This document shows positions 7,741-15,331 of a stretch of DNA of 59,998 nucleotides, one piece after another. Numbering within the stretch: the first letter of the stretch is position 1; each line of letters starts with the position of its first letter. The stretch is from Actinophytocola xanthii (GTDB lineage: Bacteria; Actinomycetota; Actinomycetes; Mycobacteriales; Pseudonocardiaceae): the NCBI RefSeq assembly GCF_001921205.1, contig NZ_MSIE01000063.1, positions 1-59,998 on the forward strand. The letters run 5' to 3'. The notes beneath the pieces are model-generated. The model worked only from the letters and a program-made list of their open reading frames with translations, was not told where the DNA came from and made no database searches. The position numbers and the translations under genes were made by a program.

Positions 7741-8610
7741 ATGGTGAAGAAAATGACAGGATGGCGCCCCCTCACCAAGGTCGGCCTGGTGTTCGCCCTC
7801 GTCGCCGGCGCGGTCGTCGGCGGCGGCGTCACCGGCGAGCCGCAGCGGGCCGACGCCGTGATCCGAGTCGCCGAGTTCCCGGCCGACTGCCAGTTCAGCC
7901 ACCGCCTGCCGGACGACCCGATCGTGGCTCCGGGCCTCCCCGGTGGCTCGCACTCGCACGACTTCTTCGGCAACCGCGCCACCAACGCGCACTCCAACTA
8001 CAACCAGCTCGCCGGCGCGACCGGCAACTGCAACCCGGCCTCGGACATCTCCTCGTACTGGGTGCCGACGCTGTACCGGAACAACCAGGTGGTCGTGCCG
8101 ACCGGCATCACGTTCTACTACCTGGGCGAGGGCGTGAACAACCCGGCGGCGACCCAGCCGACCCCGGTCGGTCTCAAGATCGTCGCCGGCAACGCGCGGG
8201 CGACCGGCGACGGCGACAGCATCGCCAGGTGGTCCTGCCTGCACGCCGGGCACGTTGCCCCGTCGAAGAACTTCGTGAACTGTCCGGCGGGTACCCAGCT
8301 GGAGACCTACCTGGACTTCCCGCAGTGCTGGAACGGCACGAGCCTGGACTCCGCCGACCACAAGAGCCACATGTCCTACCCGGTCGGCGGCAACTGCCCG
8401 TCCTCGCACCCGGTCCAGGTGCCGAAGCTGCGAATGGTGCTGCGCTACCCGGTCAACGGCGACCCGGCGCAGTTCCGGCTGGCCTCCGGCGACGGTCGCA
8501 CCATGCACGGCGACTTCTTCAACGTCTGGCCGGCCGCCGAGATGGAGCGCCGGGTCCGGGACTGCATCCGCCCGGTGGTCAAGTGCGGGCACGACGGACG
8601 TCCTCTGTGA
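7741..8610 (+). CDS. Secreted DUF1996 protein
   Basis: The protein has 289 residues, with a signal sequence or N-terminal membrane anchor (hydrophobic 12-28) followed by a single DUF1996 domain. The domain shows HSHDFFGN (near 75), GITFYYLGEG and a C-terminal MHGDFFNVW motif, plus several Cys residues that could form disulfides. DUF1996 is found in fungi and actinomycetes, often fused to or beside carbohydrate-binding modules; its activity is not established. The ATG at 7741 is preferred over an upstream TTG (7732) because GAGGGAG at 7724-7730 fits the ATG. It overlaps the next gene by four bases and shares an operator pair with the GH16 gene, suggesting a role in glycan processing or binding. 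Confidence 0.85.
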   Translation: MVKKMTGWRPLTKVGLVFALVAGAVVGGGVTGEPQRADAVIRVAEFPADCQFSHRLPDDPIVAPGLPGGSHSHDFFGNRATNAHSNYNQLAGATGNCNPASDISSYWVPTLYRNNQVVVPTGITFYYLGEGVNNPAATQPTPVGLKIVAGNARATGDGDSIARWSCLHAGHVAPSKNFVNCPAGTQLETYLDFPQCWNGTSLDSADHKSHMSYPVGGNCPSSHPVQVPKLRMVLRYPVNGDPAQFRLASGDGRTMHGDFFNVWPAAEMERRVRDCIRPVVKCGHDGRPL

Positions 8611-9179
8611 GGTGTCGGCTCCTCGCCGTCCTGCTGGCCACCGGCCTCACCGCCTGTGGCCAGCAGGACCCCGCCACGCCGCCCTCCGCCAGCCCGCCGG
8701 CGCCGCCCCCGGCAGCCGCGGAACCATCGGTTCCGCCCGGCGGTTTCGGTCCGACCGAGCAGGCGTTCACTCAGCTCGCGATCTCCACCGACGACCAGGC
8801 GGTGCGGTTGCTCGACCTGGGTGCACGGCGGGCGGCGAACCCGGCACTGCGGGCGTTCGCGGGTGAGCTGGCCACCACCCGCCGCGCGGAGCTCGAGTCG
8901 CTGCACGGCCTGCTCGACGCGGCGTCTGTCCCCTACCAGAACCTGCACGAGGGCCATGACATGCCGGGTATGCCGACCGACGCCGAGCTGACCGGGTTGG
9001 CCTCCTCGGCGGCGTTCGACACCGAGCTCACCCGGCTGGTCCGGGCGCACCTGACCGAGTCGGCCACGGTCGCCCGGTCCGCAGCCACCCAGGTGACCCA
9101 CGAGCCGACCAAGGCCGTCGCGGCGGCTATGGCCACGGAGCGGGCCGCGGCACTGACCCGGCTGGCGAGCCTGAACTGA
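8607..9179 (+). CDS. DUF305-like lipoprotein
   Basis: The GTG start overlaps the DUF1996 stop (GTGA), so the two are probably translated together. The 190-residue product has a lipoprotein signal with lipobox LTAC near residue 16, a Pro/Ala-rich linker to about residue 45, then a helical domain with the DUF305 outline (FGPTEQAFTQLAI, GHDMPGMPTDAEL, FDTELTRLVRAH). Typical DUF305 proteins carry MxxHH motifs in both halves. Here the first has become an LAISTDDQ segment and the second LVRAHL, so the proposed metal-binding histidines are largely lost. It is probably a surface-anchored protein of unknown function in the GH16/DUF1996 regulon. Confidence 0.75.
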   Translation: MRCRLLAVLLATGLTACGQQDPATPPSASPPAPPPAAAEPSVPPGGFGPTEQAFTQLAISTDDQAVRLLDLGARRAANPALRAFAGELATTRRAELESLHGLLDAASVPYQNLHEGHDMPGMPTDAELTGLASSAAFDTELTRLVRAHLTESATVARSAATQVTHEPTKAVAAAMATERAAALTRLASLN

Positions 9180-9219
9180 GCTGGGGAACCCCGGCGTAGC
9201 CCGACGGTATAAAGAGGCG

Positions 9220-10230
9220 GTGCCCACCCCGCGCCGCGCCCCGCTCAAGCGCGTCACCCTCGAGGAGGTGGCGAGGGCGGCGGGCGTGTCCCGGGCGACG
9301 GCATCACGCGTAGTGAATGGCGTGACGACAGTGGACGAGGCGATCAGGTCGGCGGTCCAGCGAGCGATCGCGGACACCGGCTACGTGCCGAACCCGGCCG
9401 CCCGCTCACTGGTGACCCGGCGGGCGGAGGCCGTCGCGCTGGTGCTGCCCGAGCGGGCCCGGCTGCCCGGCGACCCGTTCCTGGGCCGGCTGCTGCGCGG
9501 GACGAGCAGAGTGACCGGGGACCACGGCGTGCACCTGGTCCTGATGACGATGGACGCGAACACCCGCGACCAGGTGGCCGCCGACCTGCACCGCGGCCGG
9601 CTGGACGGCGTGATCCTCGTCCACCCCGGCGAGCGGGACCCACTCCCCCGGCGGCTGGTCGAGAGCCGTTTCCCCGTGGTCCTGTCGGCGCGGCCGGCCG
9701 AGCCCCTCGCGGTCACCCACGTCGAGGCCGACCAGCGTGCCGGCGCGGCGCTGGCCGCGGACCACCTGCGGTCGCTGCGCCGCCGGCGCATCGTGACGAT
9801 CACCGGCCCGCTGCACACCGCGGTCGGCCACGACCGCCTCGCCGGCTTCCGCGACACGCTCGCCGACCCGGACCTGGCCTGGGTGGAGGGCGACTTCAGC
9901 CGGGAGAGCGGGGCCGTCGGCATGACACACCTGGTCGAGGCCCACCCCGACCTGGACGCGGTGTTCGCCGCGTCGGACCTGATGGCCCAGGGCGCCCTGT
10001 CCGTGCTGCGCGCGCGAGGCCGGGCGGTCCCGGCGGACGTCGCCGTCGTCGGCTTCGACGACAGCGGCGTCGCCCTCGCCTGCGACCCCCCGCTGACCAC
10101 GGTCCGCGAGCCCGTCGAGGAGATGGCGGCCGAGCTGGCCCGACTGCTCCTGCACCACATCGACCACCCCGACAGCCCGCCCGCGCGAACCCTGTTCACC
10201 CCGACGCTGGTCCACCGCCACTCGGCCTGA
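9220..10230 (+). CDS. LacI-family transcriptional regulator, probable repressor of the GH16/DUF1996 genes
   Basis: The predicted protein has 336 residues. The N-terminal helix-turn-helix and hinge helix are clear: TLEEVARAAGVSRATASRVVNG near residues 13-34 and NPAARSLVTRR near 58. A periplasmic-binding-like effector domain follows (65-336) with the usual VVGFDDSGVA motif near 268. The GTG start has AAAGAGG just two to three bases upstream, a short spacing. It lies downstream of the DUF305-like gene on the same strand, separated by 40 bases. The two GAGAGCGCTCTC palindromes in the GH16/DUF1996 promoter region fit this family. The inducer is unknown; an oligosaccharide released by the GH16 enzyme is a reasonable guess. 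Confidence 0.88.
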   Translation: MPTPRRAPLKRVTLEEVARAAGVSRATASRVVNGVTTVDEAIRSAVQRAIADTGYVPNPAARSLVTRRAEAVALVLPERARLPGDPFLGRLLRGTSRVTGDHGVHLVLMTMDANTRDQVAADLHRGRLDGVILVHPGERDPLPRRLVESRFPVVLSARPAEPLAVTHVEADQRAGAALAADHLRSLRRRRIVTITGPLHTAVGHDRLAGFRDTLADPDLAWVEGDFSRESGAVGMTHLVEAHPDLDAVFAASDLMAQGALSVLRARGRAVPADVAVVGFDDSGVALACDPPLTTVREPVEEMAAELARLLLHHIDHPDSPPARTLFTPTLVHRHSA

Positions 10231-10250
10231 AGGGCCCCGAGCGGGCAGGC

Positions 10251-11273
10251 TCAGACGGTGAGCAGGGTCTTGATCGCGCTGCGGTCGTCCATGGCCGCGT
10301 AGCCCTCGGCGGCGCGGTCGAGCGGCAGTTCGAGGTCGAAGACCCGCCCGGGGTCGATCCGGCGGTTCCAGATCAGGTCGATGAGCTCGGGCAGGAAGCG
10401 GCGTACCGGTGCGGGCCCGCCGTGCAGGTGCACGTGGGAGAAGAACAGCTCCTGGCCGGGCAGCTCGACGCCGTGGGAGACGCCGACGAAGCCGACGTGC
10501 CCGCCGGGGCGGGTGGAGCGCACGGCCTGCATCATGGCCTCCTGGGTGCCCACCGCCTCGATCACCGAGTGGGCGCCGAGGCCGTCGGTGAGGTCCTTGA
10601 CCCGGGCCACGCCCTCGTCGCCGCGCTCGGTCACGATGTCGGTCGCCCCATACTCGGTGGCGAGCTTCTGGCGGGGTTCGTGCCTGCTCATCGCGATGAT
10701 CCGGTCGGCGCCGAGCTGCCTCGCCGCCAGCACCCCGAGCAGTCCGACCGCGCCGTCGCCGACCACGGCGACGGTCTTGCTCGGCCCGACCTCGGCGGCC
10801 ACCGCGCCGAACCAGCCGGTGCCCAGCACGTCGGAGGCGGCCAGGAAGCTCGGGACCAGGTCGTCGGGCGGTACGTCCGGGGTCGCCACGAGGGTGCCGT
10901 CGGCCAGCGGCACCCGCAGCAGCTCGGCCTGGGAGCCGAAGGCGCCGATGGGCTCCCGGTCGACGCAGGAGCTCTGGTAGCCGGCCCGGCAGATCTCGCA
11001 GGTGTTGTCCGAGGCGAAGAAGGACCCGACCACGAACTGGCCGGGCCGGACCGTCCGCACCTCGTCGCCGACCGCCGCCACGACGCCGACGTACTCGTGC
11101 CCCATCGGGGAGGGCCGCTCGACCCGCTCGATTCCCCGGTAGGGCCACAGGTCGGACCCGCAGACGCAGGTCGCGGACAGGCGGATGACCGCGTCGGTCG
11201 GGGCGAGGATGGCCGGGTCGGCCCGCTCCTCCACCCGGACGTCGCCGGGAGCGTGCAGCACAACGCCACGCAC
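10251..11273 (-). CDS. Zinc-dependent medium-chain alcohol dehydrogenase
   Basis: This 340-residue MDR-superfamily enzyme has catalytic zinc ligands in CVCGSD and GHEYVG. The structural-zinc region (DNTCEICRAGYQSSC) keeps three of the usual four Cys. The Rossmann motif VGDGAVGLLG lies near residue 170. It is expected to oxidise or reduce an alcohol/aldehyde pair; the substrate is unknown. The GTG at 11273 is chosen because AGAAGGAGAA precedes it at good spacing. An upstream in-frame ATG at 11336 would add 21 residues that do not look like family sequence. It converges on the LacI gene with only 20 bases between stops and has no partner gene. Confidence 0.9.
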   Translation of the reverse strand: MRGVVLHAPGDVRVEERADPAILAPTDAVIRLSATCVCGSDLWPYRGIERVERPSPMGHEYVGVVAAVGDEVRTVRPGQFVVGSFFASDNTCEICRAGYQSSCVDREPIGAFGSQAELLRVPLADGTLVATPDVPPDDLVPSFLAASDVLGTGWFGAVAAEVGPSKTVAVVGDGAVGLLGVLAARQLGADRIIAMSRHEPRQKLATEYGATDIVTERGDEGVARVKDLTDGLGAHSVIEAVGTQEAMMQAVRSTRPGGHVGFVGVSHGVELPGQELFFSHVHLHGGPAPVRRFLPELIDLIWNRRIDPGRVFDLELPLDRAAEGYAAMDDRSAIKTLLTV

Positions 11274-11380
11274 GGTGTTCTCCTTCTGTTGTCGCGAGGT
11301 GTCCCTGCGTCCAGGCAACCACCGATCCGCCGCCACGGCAGCGGGAACGACGAGCTACCCCGATCGCCCGCCGAGGAGGG

Positions 11381-12205
11381 TCAGCCGTCCGACTGAGCCA
11401 GGCGCTCCTGGGCCTGGGCGAGGTCCTCGGGCGTCGGCGGGTCGTCCTCGGTGAGCCCGCGCCGCCAGTAGCCGGCGAACTCGATCCGGGCCTTGGGCAC
11501 CCCGCGCCCCACCAGATGCCGCCGCAGTGCCCGCACCACCGCTGCCTCGCCGGCCAGCCAGGCGACCGCGGTTGGCGGCACCTCCAGCGCCGTGACGGCC
11601 GACAACAGCAGGTCGCCGCCGGGCGGGCGACCGTCGCGGTGCAGCCAGTGCGAGGTGATCCGCGCCGGGGAGGTCAGCCCCTGTTCCTCGGCCGCCGACG
11701 CGACCTCCACGACCACCTCGGCCGATGCCCCGGCCGGCAGCGAGGCCAGCAACGACGCGATCGCCGCCAGCGCCGTCTCGTCGCCGGCGAACAGGTACCG
11801 CGACGCCGCGGGCAGCGGACGCCGGTAGACCTCGGACGGGCCGTACCGGCCGAGCACCTGGCCCGGCTCGACGGCGGCCGCCCAGCGCGCCGCCGGGCCG
11901 TGGTCACCGTGCAGGACGAAGTCGACGTCGATCTCCCCGCGCCCGGGGTCGTGGCCACGCACGGTGAAGCTGCGCATGACCGGTCGCTCCGCCTCGGGAA
12001 TGGCCAGGAACGCCGTGTACCAGCGCATCTGGTCGTCGTCGGCCGGCGGCAGCCGGGGCTTGGTCTGGCCCTCGCGCGGGAACAACAGCTTCAGCTGCTG
12101 GTCGGGCCAGGCGGTGAAGCCCTCGGGCGCGCGGAAGCTCACCCGCACCAGGCGCGGGGTCACCCGGCGGACCGCGGTCACCTCGAGCAGGCCGACGGCT
12201 TCCAT
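11381..12205 (-). CDS. Siderophore-interacting protein (FAD-binding ferric-siderophore reductase family)
   Basis: The 274-residue protein shows the ferredoxin-reductase-like fold of the SIP family. An FAD-binding domain carries RSFTVRGHDP, the typical R-x-F-T-x-R flavin motif near residue 80, then DFVLHGDHGPAARWA. A C-terminal NAD(P)H-binding domain has FAGDETALAAI and WLAGEAAVVRALRR. Such proteins reduce ferric siderophores inside the cell and free the iron. The start overlaps the stop of the upstream UvrA-like gene (TGATG), so the two form an operon. No siderophore biosynthesis or uptake gene is visible nearby, so a link to iron or to the drug-resistance ATPase is open. Confidence 0.9.
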   Translation of the reverse strand: MEAVGLLEVTAVRRVTPRLVRVSFRAPEGFTAWPDQQLKLLFPREGQTKPRLPPADDDQMRWYTAFLAIPEAERPVMRSFTVRGHDPGRGEIDVDFVLHGDHGPAARWAAAVEPGQVLGRYGPSEVYRRPLPAASRYLFAGDETALAAIASLLASLPAGASAEVVVEVASAAEEQGLTSPARITSHWLHRDGRPPGGDLLLSAVTALEVPPTAVAWLAGEAAVVRALRRHLVGRGVPKARIEFAGYWRRGLTEDDPPTPEDLAQAQERLAQSDG

Positions 12206-14472
12206 CACACCCCCACGTAGGTTCGCAGGTGCCGTGCGGTCAGCGAGTCCCCCCGCTCGACCAGCTCGGCCGGCGTACCGGTGAACACCACCCGGCCGCC
12301 GTCGTGGCCGGCGCCGGGACCGAGGTCGACCACCCAGTCCGCGTGCGCCATCACGGCCTGGTGGTGCTCGATGACGACGACCGTGTTGCCGGTGTCGATG
12401 AGCCGGTCGAGCAGCGCCAGCAGCTGGTCGACGTCGGCCAGGTGCAGGCCGGTCGTCGGCTCGTCGAGCACGTACACCGAGGCCTTCTCGGCCATGTTGA
12501 TCGCGAGCTTGAGCCGCTGGCGCTCGCCGCCGGAGAGCGTGGTCAGCGGCTGGCCCAGGGTCACGTACCCGAGGCCGACGGCGGCCAGCCGGTCCAGGAC
12601 CACCCGGGCCGGGCCGGAGGGGAAGAACTCCCGCGCCTCCGCCACGGACATGGCCAGCACCTCGGAGATGTTCTTACCCCGCAGCGTGTGCCCGAGCACC
12701 TCGGCGGTGTACCGCCTGCCCTCGCACTCCTCGCAGACCGAGGCGACACCGGCCATCATCGCGAGGTCGGTGTACACTAGGCCGATTCCCTTGCAGGTCG
12801 GGCAGGCGCCCTCCGAGTTGGCGCTGAACAGGGCCGGCTTCACGCCGTTGGCCTTGGCGAACGCGGTGCGGATCGGGTCGAGCAGGCCGCTGTAGGTCGC
12901 CGGGTTGCTGCGCCGGGAGCCGCGGATCGCCGACTGGTCGACGACCACCACGCCGTCCCGACCGGCGAGCGAGCCGTGGATGAGCGAGCTCTTGCCCGAG
13001 CCGGCGACGCCGGTGACCACGGTCAGCACGCCCAGTGGGATGTCGACGTCGACGTTCCTGAGGTTGTGCCGGTTCGCGCCGGTGATCGAGACGTGCCCGG
13101 TCGGCCGGCGGACCTCCCGGCGCAGCCCCACCCGGTGGTCCAGGTGCCGCCCGGTCAACGTGTCGGAGGCGCGCAGGCCGGCCACGTCACCGGTAAAGCA
13201 GATCCGCCCCCCATTGGAGCCGGCACCGGGACCGAGGTCGACGACGTGGTCGGCGATCTCGATCGCCTCGGGCTTGTGCTCCACGACGAGGACCGTGTTC
13301 CCCTTGTCCCGCAACCGGAGCAGCAGCGAGTTCATCCTGGCGATGTCGTGTGGGTGCAGCCCGACCGTCGGCTCGTCGAACACGTAGGTCACGTCGGTGA
13401 GGCTGGACCCGAGGTGGCGCACCATCTTCACCCGCTGTGCCTCGCCACCGGAGAGCGTGGCGGACTCGCGGTCCAGGCTCAGGTACCCGAGCCCGATCTC
13501 CACCAGCGAGTCCAGCGTCTCGCTCAACGTCGCCACCAGGGGCGCCACCGACTCGTCGGTGATCTCCCGGACGAACACGGCGAGGTCGCTGATCTGCATG
13601 GCCGAGCACTCGGCGATGTTGCGGCCGGCGATCTTCGCCGAGAGCGCCGCCTGGTTGAGCCGGGCGCCGCCGCACTCCCCGCAGACGGCGAAGGTCACCG
13701 CGCGGTCGACGAACGCCCGGATGTGGGGCTGCATGGACTCCCGGTCCTTGCTCAGCAACAACCGGCGGACCTTGACCACGAGCCCCTCGTAGGTCGTGTT
13801 CATGTCGGCCATCCGGACCTTGGTCGCGGGCCGGTACAGGAAGTCCGCCCACTCCTGCTCGGTGAAGTCGCGGAGCTTCTTGTCCGGGTCGTAGAACCCG
13901 GAGTCGGCCATCGACTTCCAGTACCAGGAGCCGACCGAGAAGCTGGGAACGGTGATCGCGCCCTCGTTGAGCGAGCGGTCCCGATCGACCAGACCGTTGA
14001 TGTCTACATCGGACACCTTGCCCAGGCCCTCGCACCGTTGGCACATACCCTCGGCGAGGTTGAAGCTGAACGCGCCGGACGTGCCGACGTGGGGTTCGCC
14101 GATCCGGCTGAAGATGATCCGCAGCATCGTGTGCGCGTCGGTCGCGGTGCCCACTGTGGACCTGGCGTTGGCGCCCATGCGTTCCTGGTCGACCACGATC
14201 GCGGCGCTCAGGTTGCGCAGCGCGTCGACGTCCGGCCGGCCGATGCTCGGCATGAACGACTGCAGGAAGGCCGTGTAGGTCTCGTTGATCAACCGCTGGG
14301 ACTCGGCCGCGATCGTGCCGAACACGAGCGAGGACTTGCCTGACCCGGACACGCCGGTGAAGACCGTGAGCCTCCGCTTCGGGAGGTCGACCGAGACGTC
14401 GGCCAGGTTGTTCTCGCGAGCACCGCGGACCTCGATGAGGCCATGGGTGTCGGCGGCATGCACTGAGGCCAT
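12205..14472 (-). CDS. UvrA-like ABC ATPase (DrrC-type drug-resistance protein)
   Basis: At 755 residues this is about 200 shorter than housekeeping UvrA and lacks the UvrB-binding insertion, as in DrrC-like proteins linked to resistance against DNA-binding drugs. It has two ATPase modules, with Walker A at about 40-48 (GVSGSGKSS) and again at GVAGSGKSS. There are two signatures (LSGGEAQR, LSGGERQR), two D-loop regions (VFDEPTVGLHP, VLDEPTTGLH) and zinc-finger Cys pairs (CQRCEG, CGECGG, CPTCKG, CEECEG). The ATG at 14472 follows AAGGAGAA in the gene direction. A TetR gene diverges from it, with a palindrome between the two, so this operon is probably repressed by that TetR until a drug-like ligand appears. 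Confidence 0.93.
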   Translation of the reverse strand: MASVHAADTHGLIEVRGARENNLADVSVDLPKRRLTVFTGVSGSGKSSLVFGTIAAESQRLINETYTAFLQSFMPSIGRPDVDALRNLSAAIVVDQERMGANARSTVGTATDAHTMLRIIFSRIGEPHVGTSGAFSFNLAEGMCQRCEGLGKVSDVDINGLVDRDRSLNEGAITVPSFSVGSWYWKSMADSGFYDPDKKLRDFTEQEWADFLYRPATKVRMADMNTTYEGLVVKVRRLLLSKDRESMQPHIRAFVDRAVTFAVCGECGGARLNQAALSAKIAGRNIAECSAMQISDLAVFVREITDESVAPLVATLSETLDSLVEIGLGYLSLDRESATLSGGEAQRVKMVRHLGSSLTDVTYVFDEPTVGLHPHDIARMNSLLLRLRDKGNTVLVVEHKPEAIEIADHVVDLGPGAGSNGGRICFTGDVAGLRASDTLTGRHLDHRVGLRREVRRPTGHVSITGANRHNLRNVDVDIPLGVLTVVTGVAGSGKSSLIHGSLAGRDGVVVVDQSAIRGSRRSNPATYSGLLDPIRTAFAKANGVKPALFSANSEGACPTCKGIGLVYTDLAMMAGVASVCEECEGRRYTAEVLGHTLRGKNISEVLAMSVAEAREFFPSGPARVVLDRLAAVGLGYVTLGQPLTTLSGGERQRLKLAINMAEKASVYVLDEPTTGLHLADVDQLLALLDRLIDTGNTVVVIEHHQAVMAHADWVVDLGPGAGHDGGRVVFTGTPAELVERGDSLTARHLRTYVGV

Positions 14473-14502
14473 TTGTTCTCCTTGGGGTGTACGGTGACAA
14501 TA

Positions 14503-14517
14503 CTTTACGGCGTAAGG
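14503..14517. promoter_or_regulatory. TetR operator between the uvrA-like and tetR genes
   Basis: TTACGGCGTAA (14505-14515) is a perfect palindrome around a central G, and its flanks extend the symmetry in part (CTTTACGGCGTAAGG). The right half overlaps the AAGGAGA ribosome-binding site of the TetR gene, so a bound repressor would also block its own translation region. The core matches the TTACG-N-CGTAA pattern often seen beside TetR genes that control efflux or resistance genes. Confidence 0.75.
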
Positions 14518-14527
14518 AGATGTCGAG

Positions 14528-15322
14528 GTGGTTCTCTTCGCCGGCCAGGGCGATGCCCGCCGGGCGCTGGAGCTGCTCTGGCGCACCCCCGTGACCAGGG
14601 AGAAGCGGCCAGGACCGAAGCCGGCGCTGACGATCGACGAAATCGTGGACGCGGCGGTGGCGATTGCCGACGAGGAGGGCATGCCGGCGCTGTCGATGCG
14701 GGCGGTCGGCCAGCGGCTCGGGCGCAGCGGGATGTCCCTCTACACCTACGTGCCGAACAAGAGCGAGCTGGTCGACCTGATGTACGACCACGTGCACGGC
14801 GAGCTGAACGGCGACTACGGGCTCGACCAGGGCTGGCGGCCGGCCGTACGCGCCTGGGCCGGCGACCTCTGGTCGTTCTACCAGCGCCATCCCTGGCTGC
14901 TGCAGGTCTCCCAGGTACGGCCGGTACTGGGGCCCAACGAGTACGCCGTGGTGGAGACCGTGGCCCGCATCCTCACCGAAACCAGCCTGCCGGCCAGGAC
15001 CCTGCTGCGGGTGGTGGGGACGCTGTTCCACTTCGTCCGCGGCGCGGCCCAGACGGTGGCCGAGTCCCGCCAGGCCGCCGCGGCCACCGGGCTGTCCAAC
15101 GAGGACTGGTGGGCGGTCCGCTCGGCGGTGGTCCCGGAGGTCGTCCCGGACTTCGCCCGGCGCTACCCGACGATCGTCGCCCTGGGGCAGGCCGACACGT
15201 TCCGGCCCGAGGAGGGCGTGCCCTACCTGGAGAGCCAGGCCGCGGAGACCTTCAGGGTCGGGCTCGCCACGATCCTGGACGGCGTGGAGGCCGCGATGGC
15301 CCGCGGACCCGGTGAACCGTGA
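14528..15322 (+). CDS. TetR-family repressor of the UvrA-like resistance operon
   Basis: The 264-residue protein has its TetR helix-turn-helix at about residues 35-85 (IDEIVDAAVAIADEEGMPAL, RAVGQRLGRSGMSLYTYV). It is set 25-30 residues further from the N-terminus than usual. The C-terminal ligand domain contains the tetracyclin-repressor-like pattern GTLFHFVRGAAQTVAESRQ near 165. The GTG start has AAGGAGA seven bases upstream. Divergent orientation from the UvrA-like gene and the TTACGGCGTAA palindrome between them indicate local autoregulation. The ligand is probably the toxic compound that the UvrA-like ATPase protects against. Confidence 0.88.
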   Translation: MVLFAGQGDARRALELLWRTPVTREKRPGPKPALTIDEIVDAAVAIADEEGMPALSMRAVGQRLGRSGMSLYTYVPNKSELVDLMYDHVHGELNGDYGLDQGWRPAVRAWAGDLWSFYQRHPWLLQVSQVRPVLGPNEYAVVETVARILTETSLPARTLLRVVGTLFHFVRGAAQTVAESRQAAAATGLSNEDWWAVRSAVVPEVVPDFARRYPTIVALGQADTFRPEEGVPYLESQAAETFRVGLATILDGVEAAMARGPGEP

Positions 15323-15331
15323 GGCCGGCGC

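Noticed and set aside
12205-14472. Housekeeping UvrA
   Set aside because: It is about 200 residues too short, lacks the UvrB-binding insertion and is paired with a TetR, so it is the resistance-type relative.
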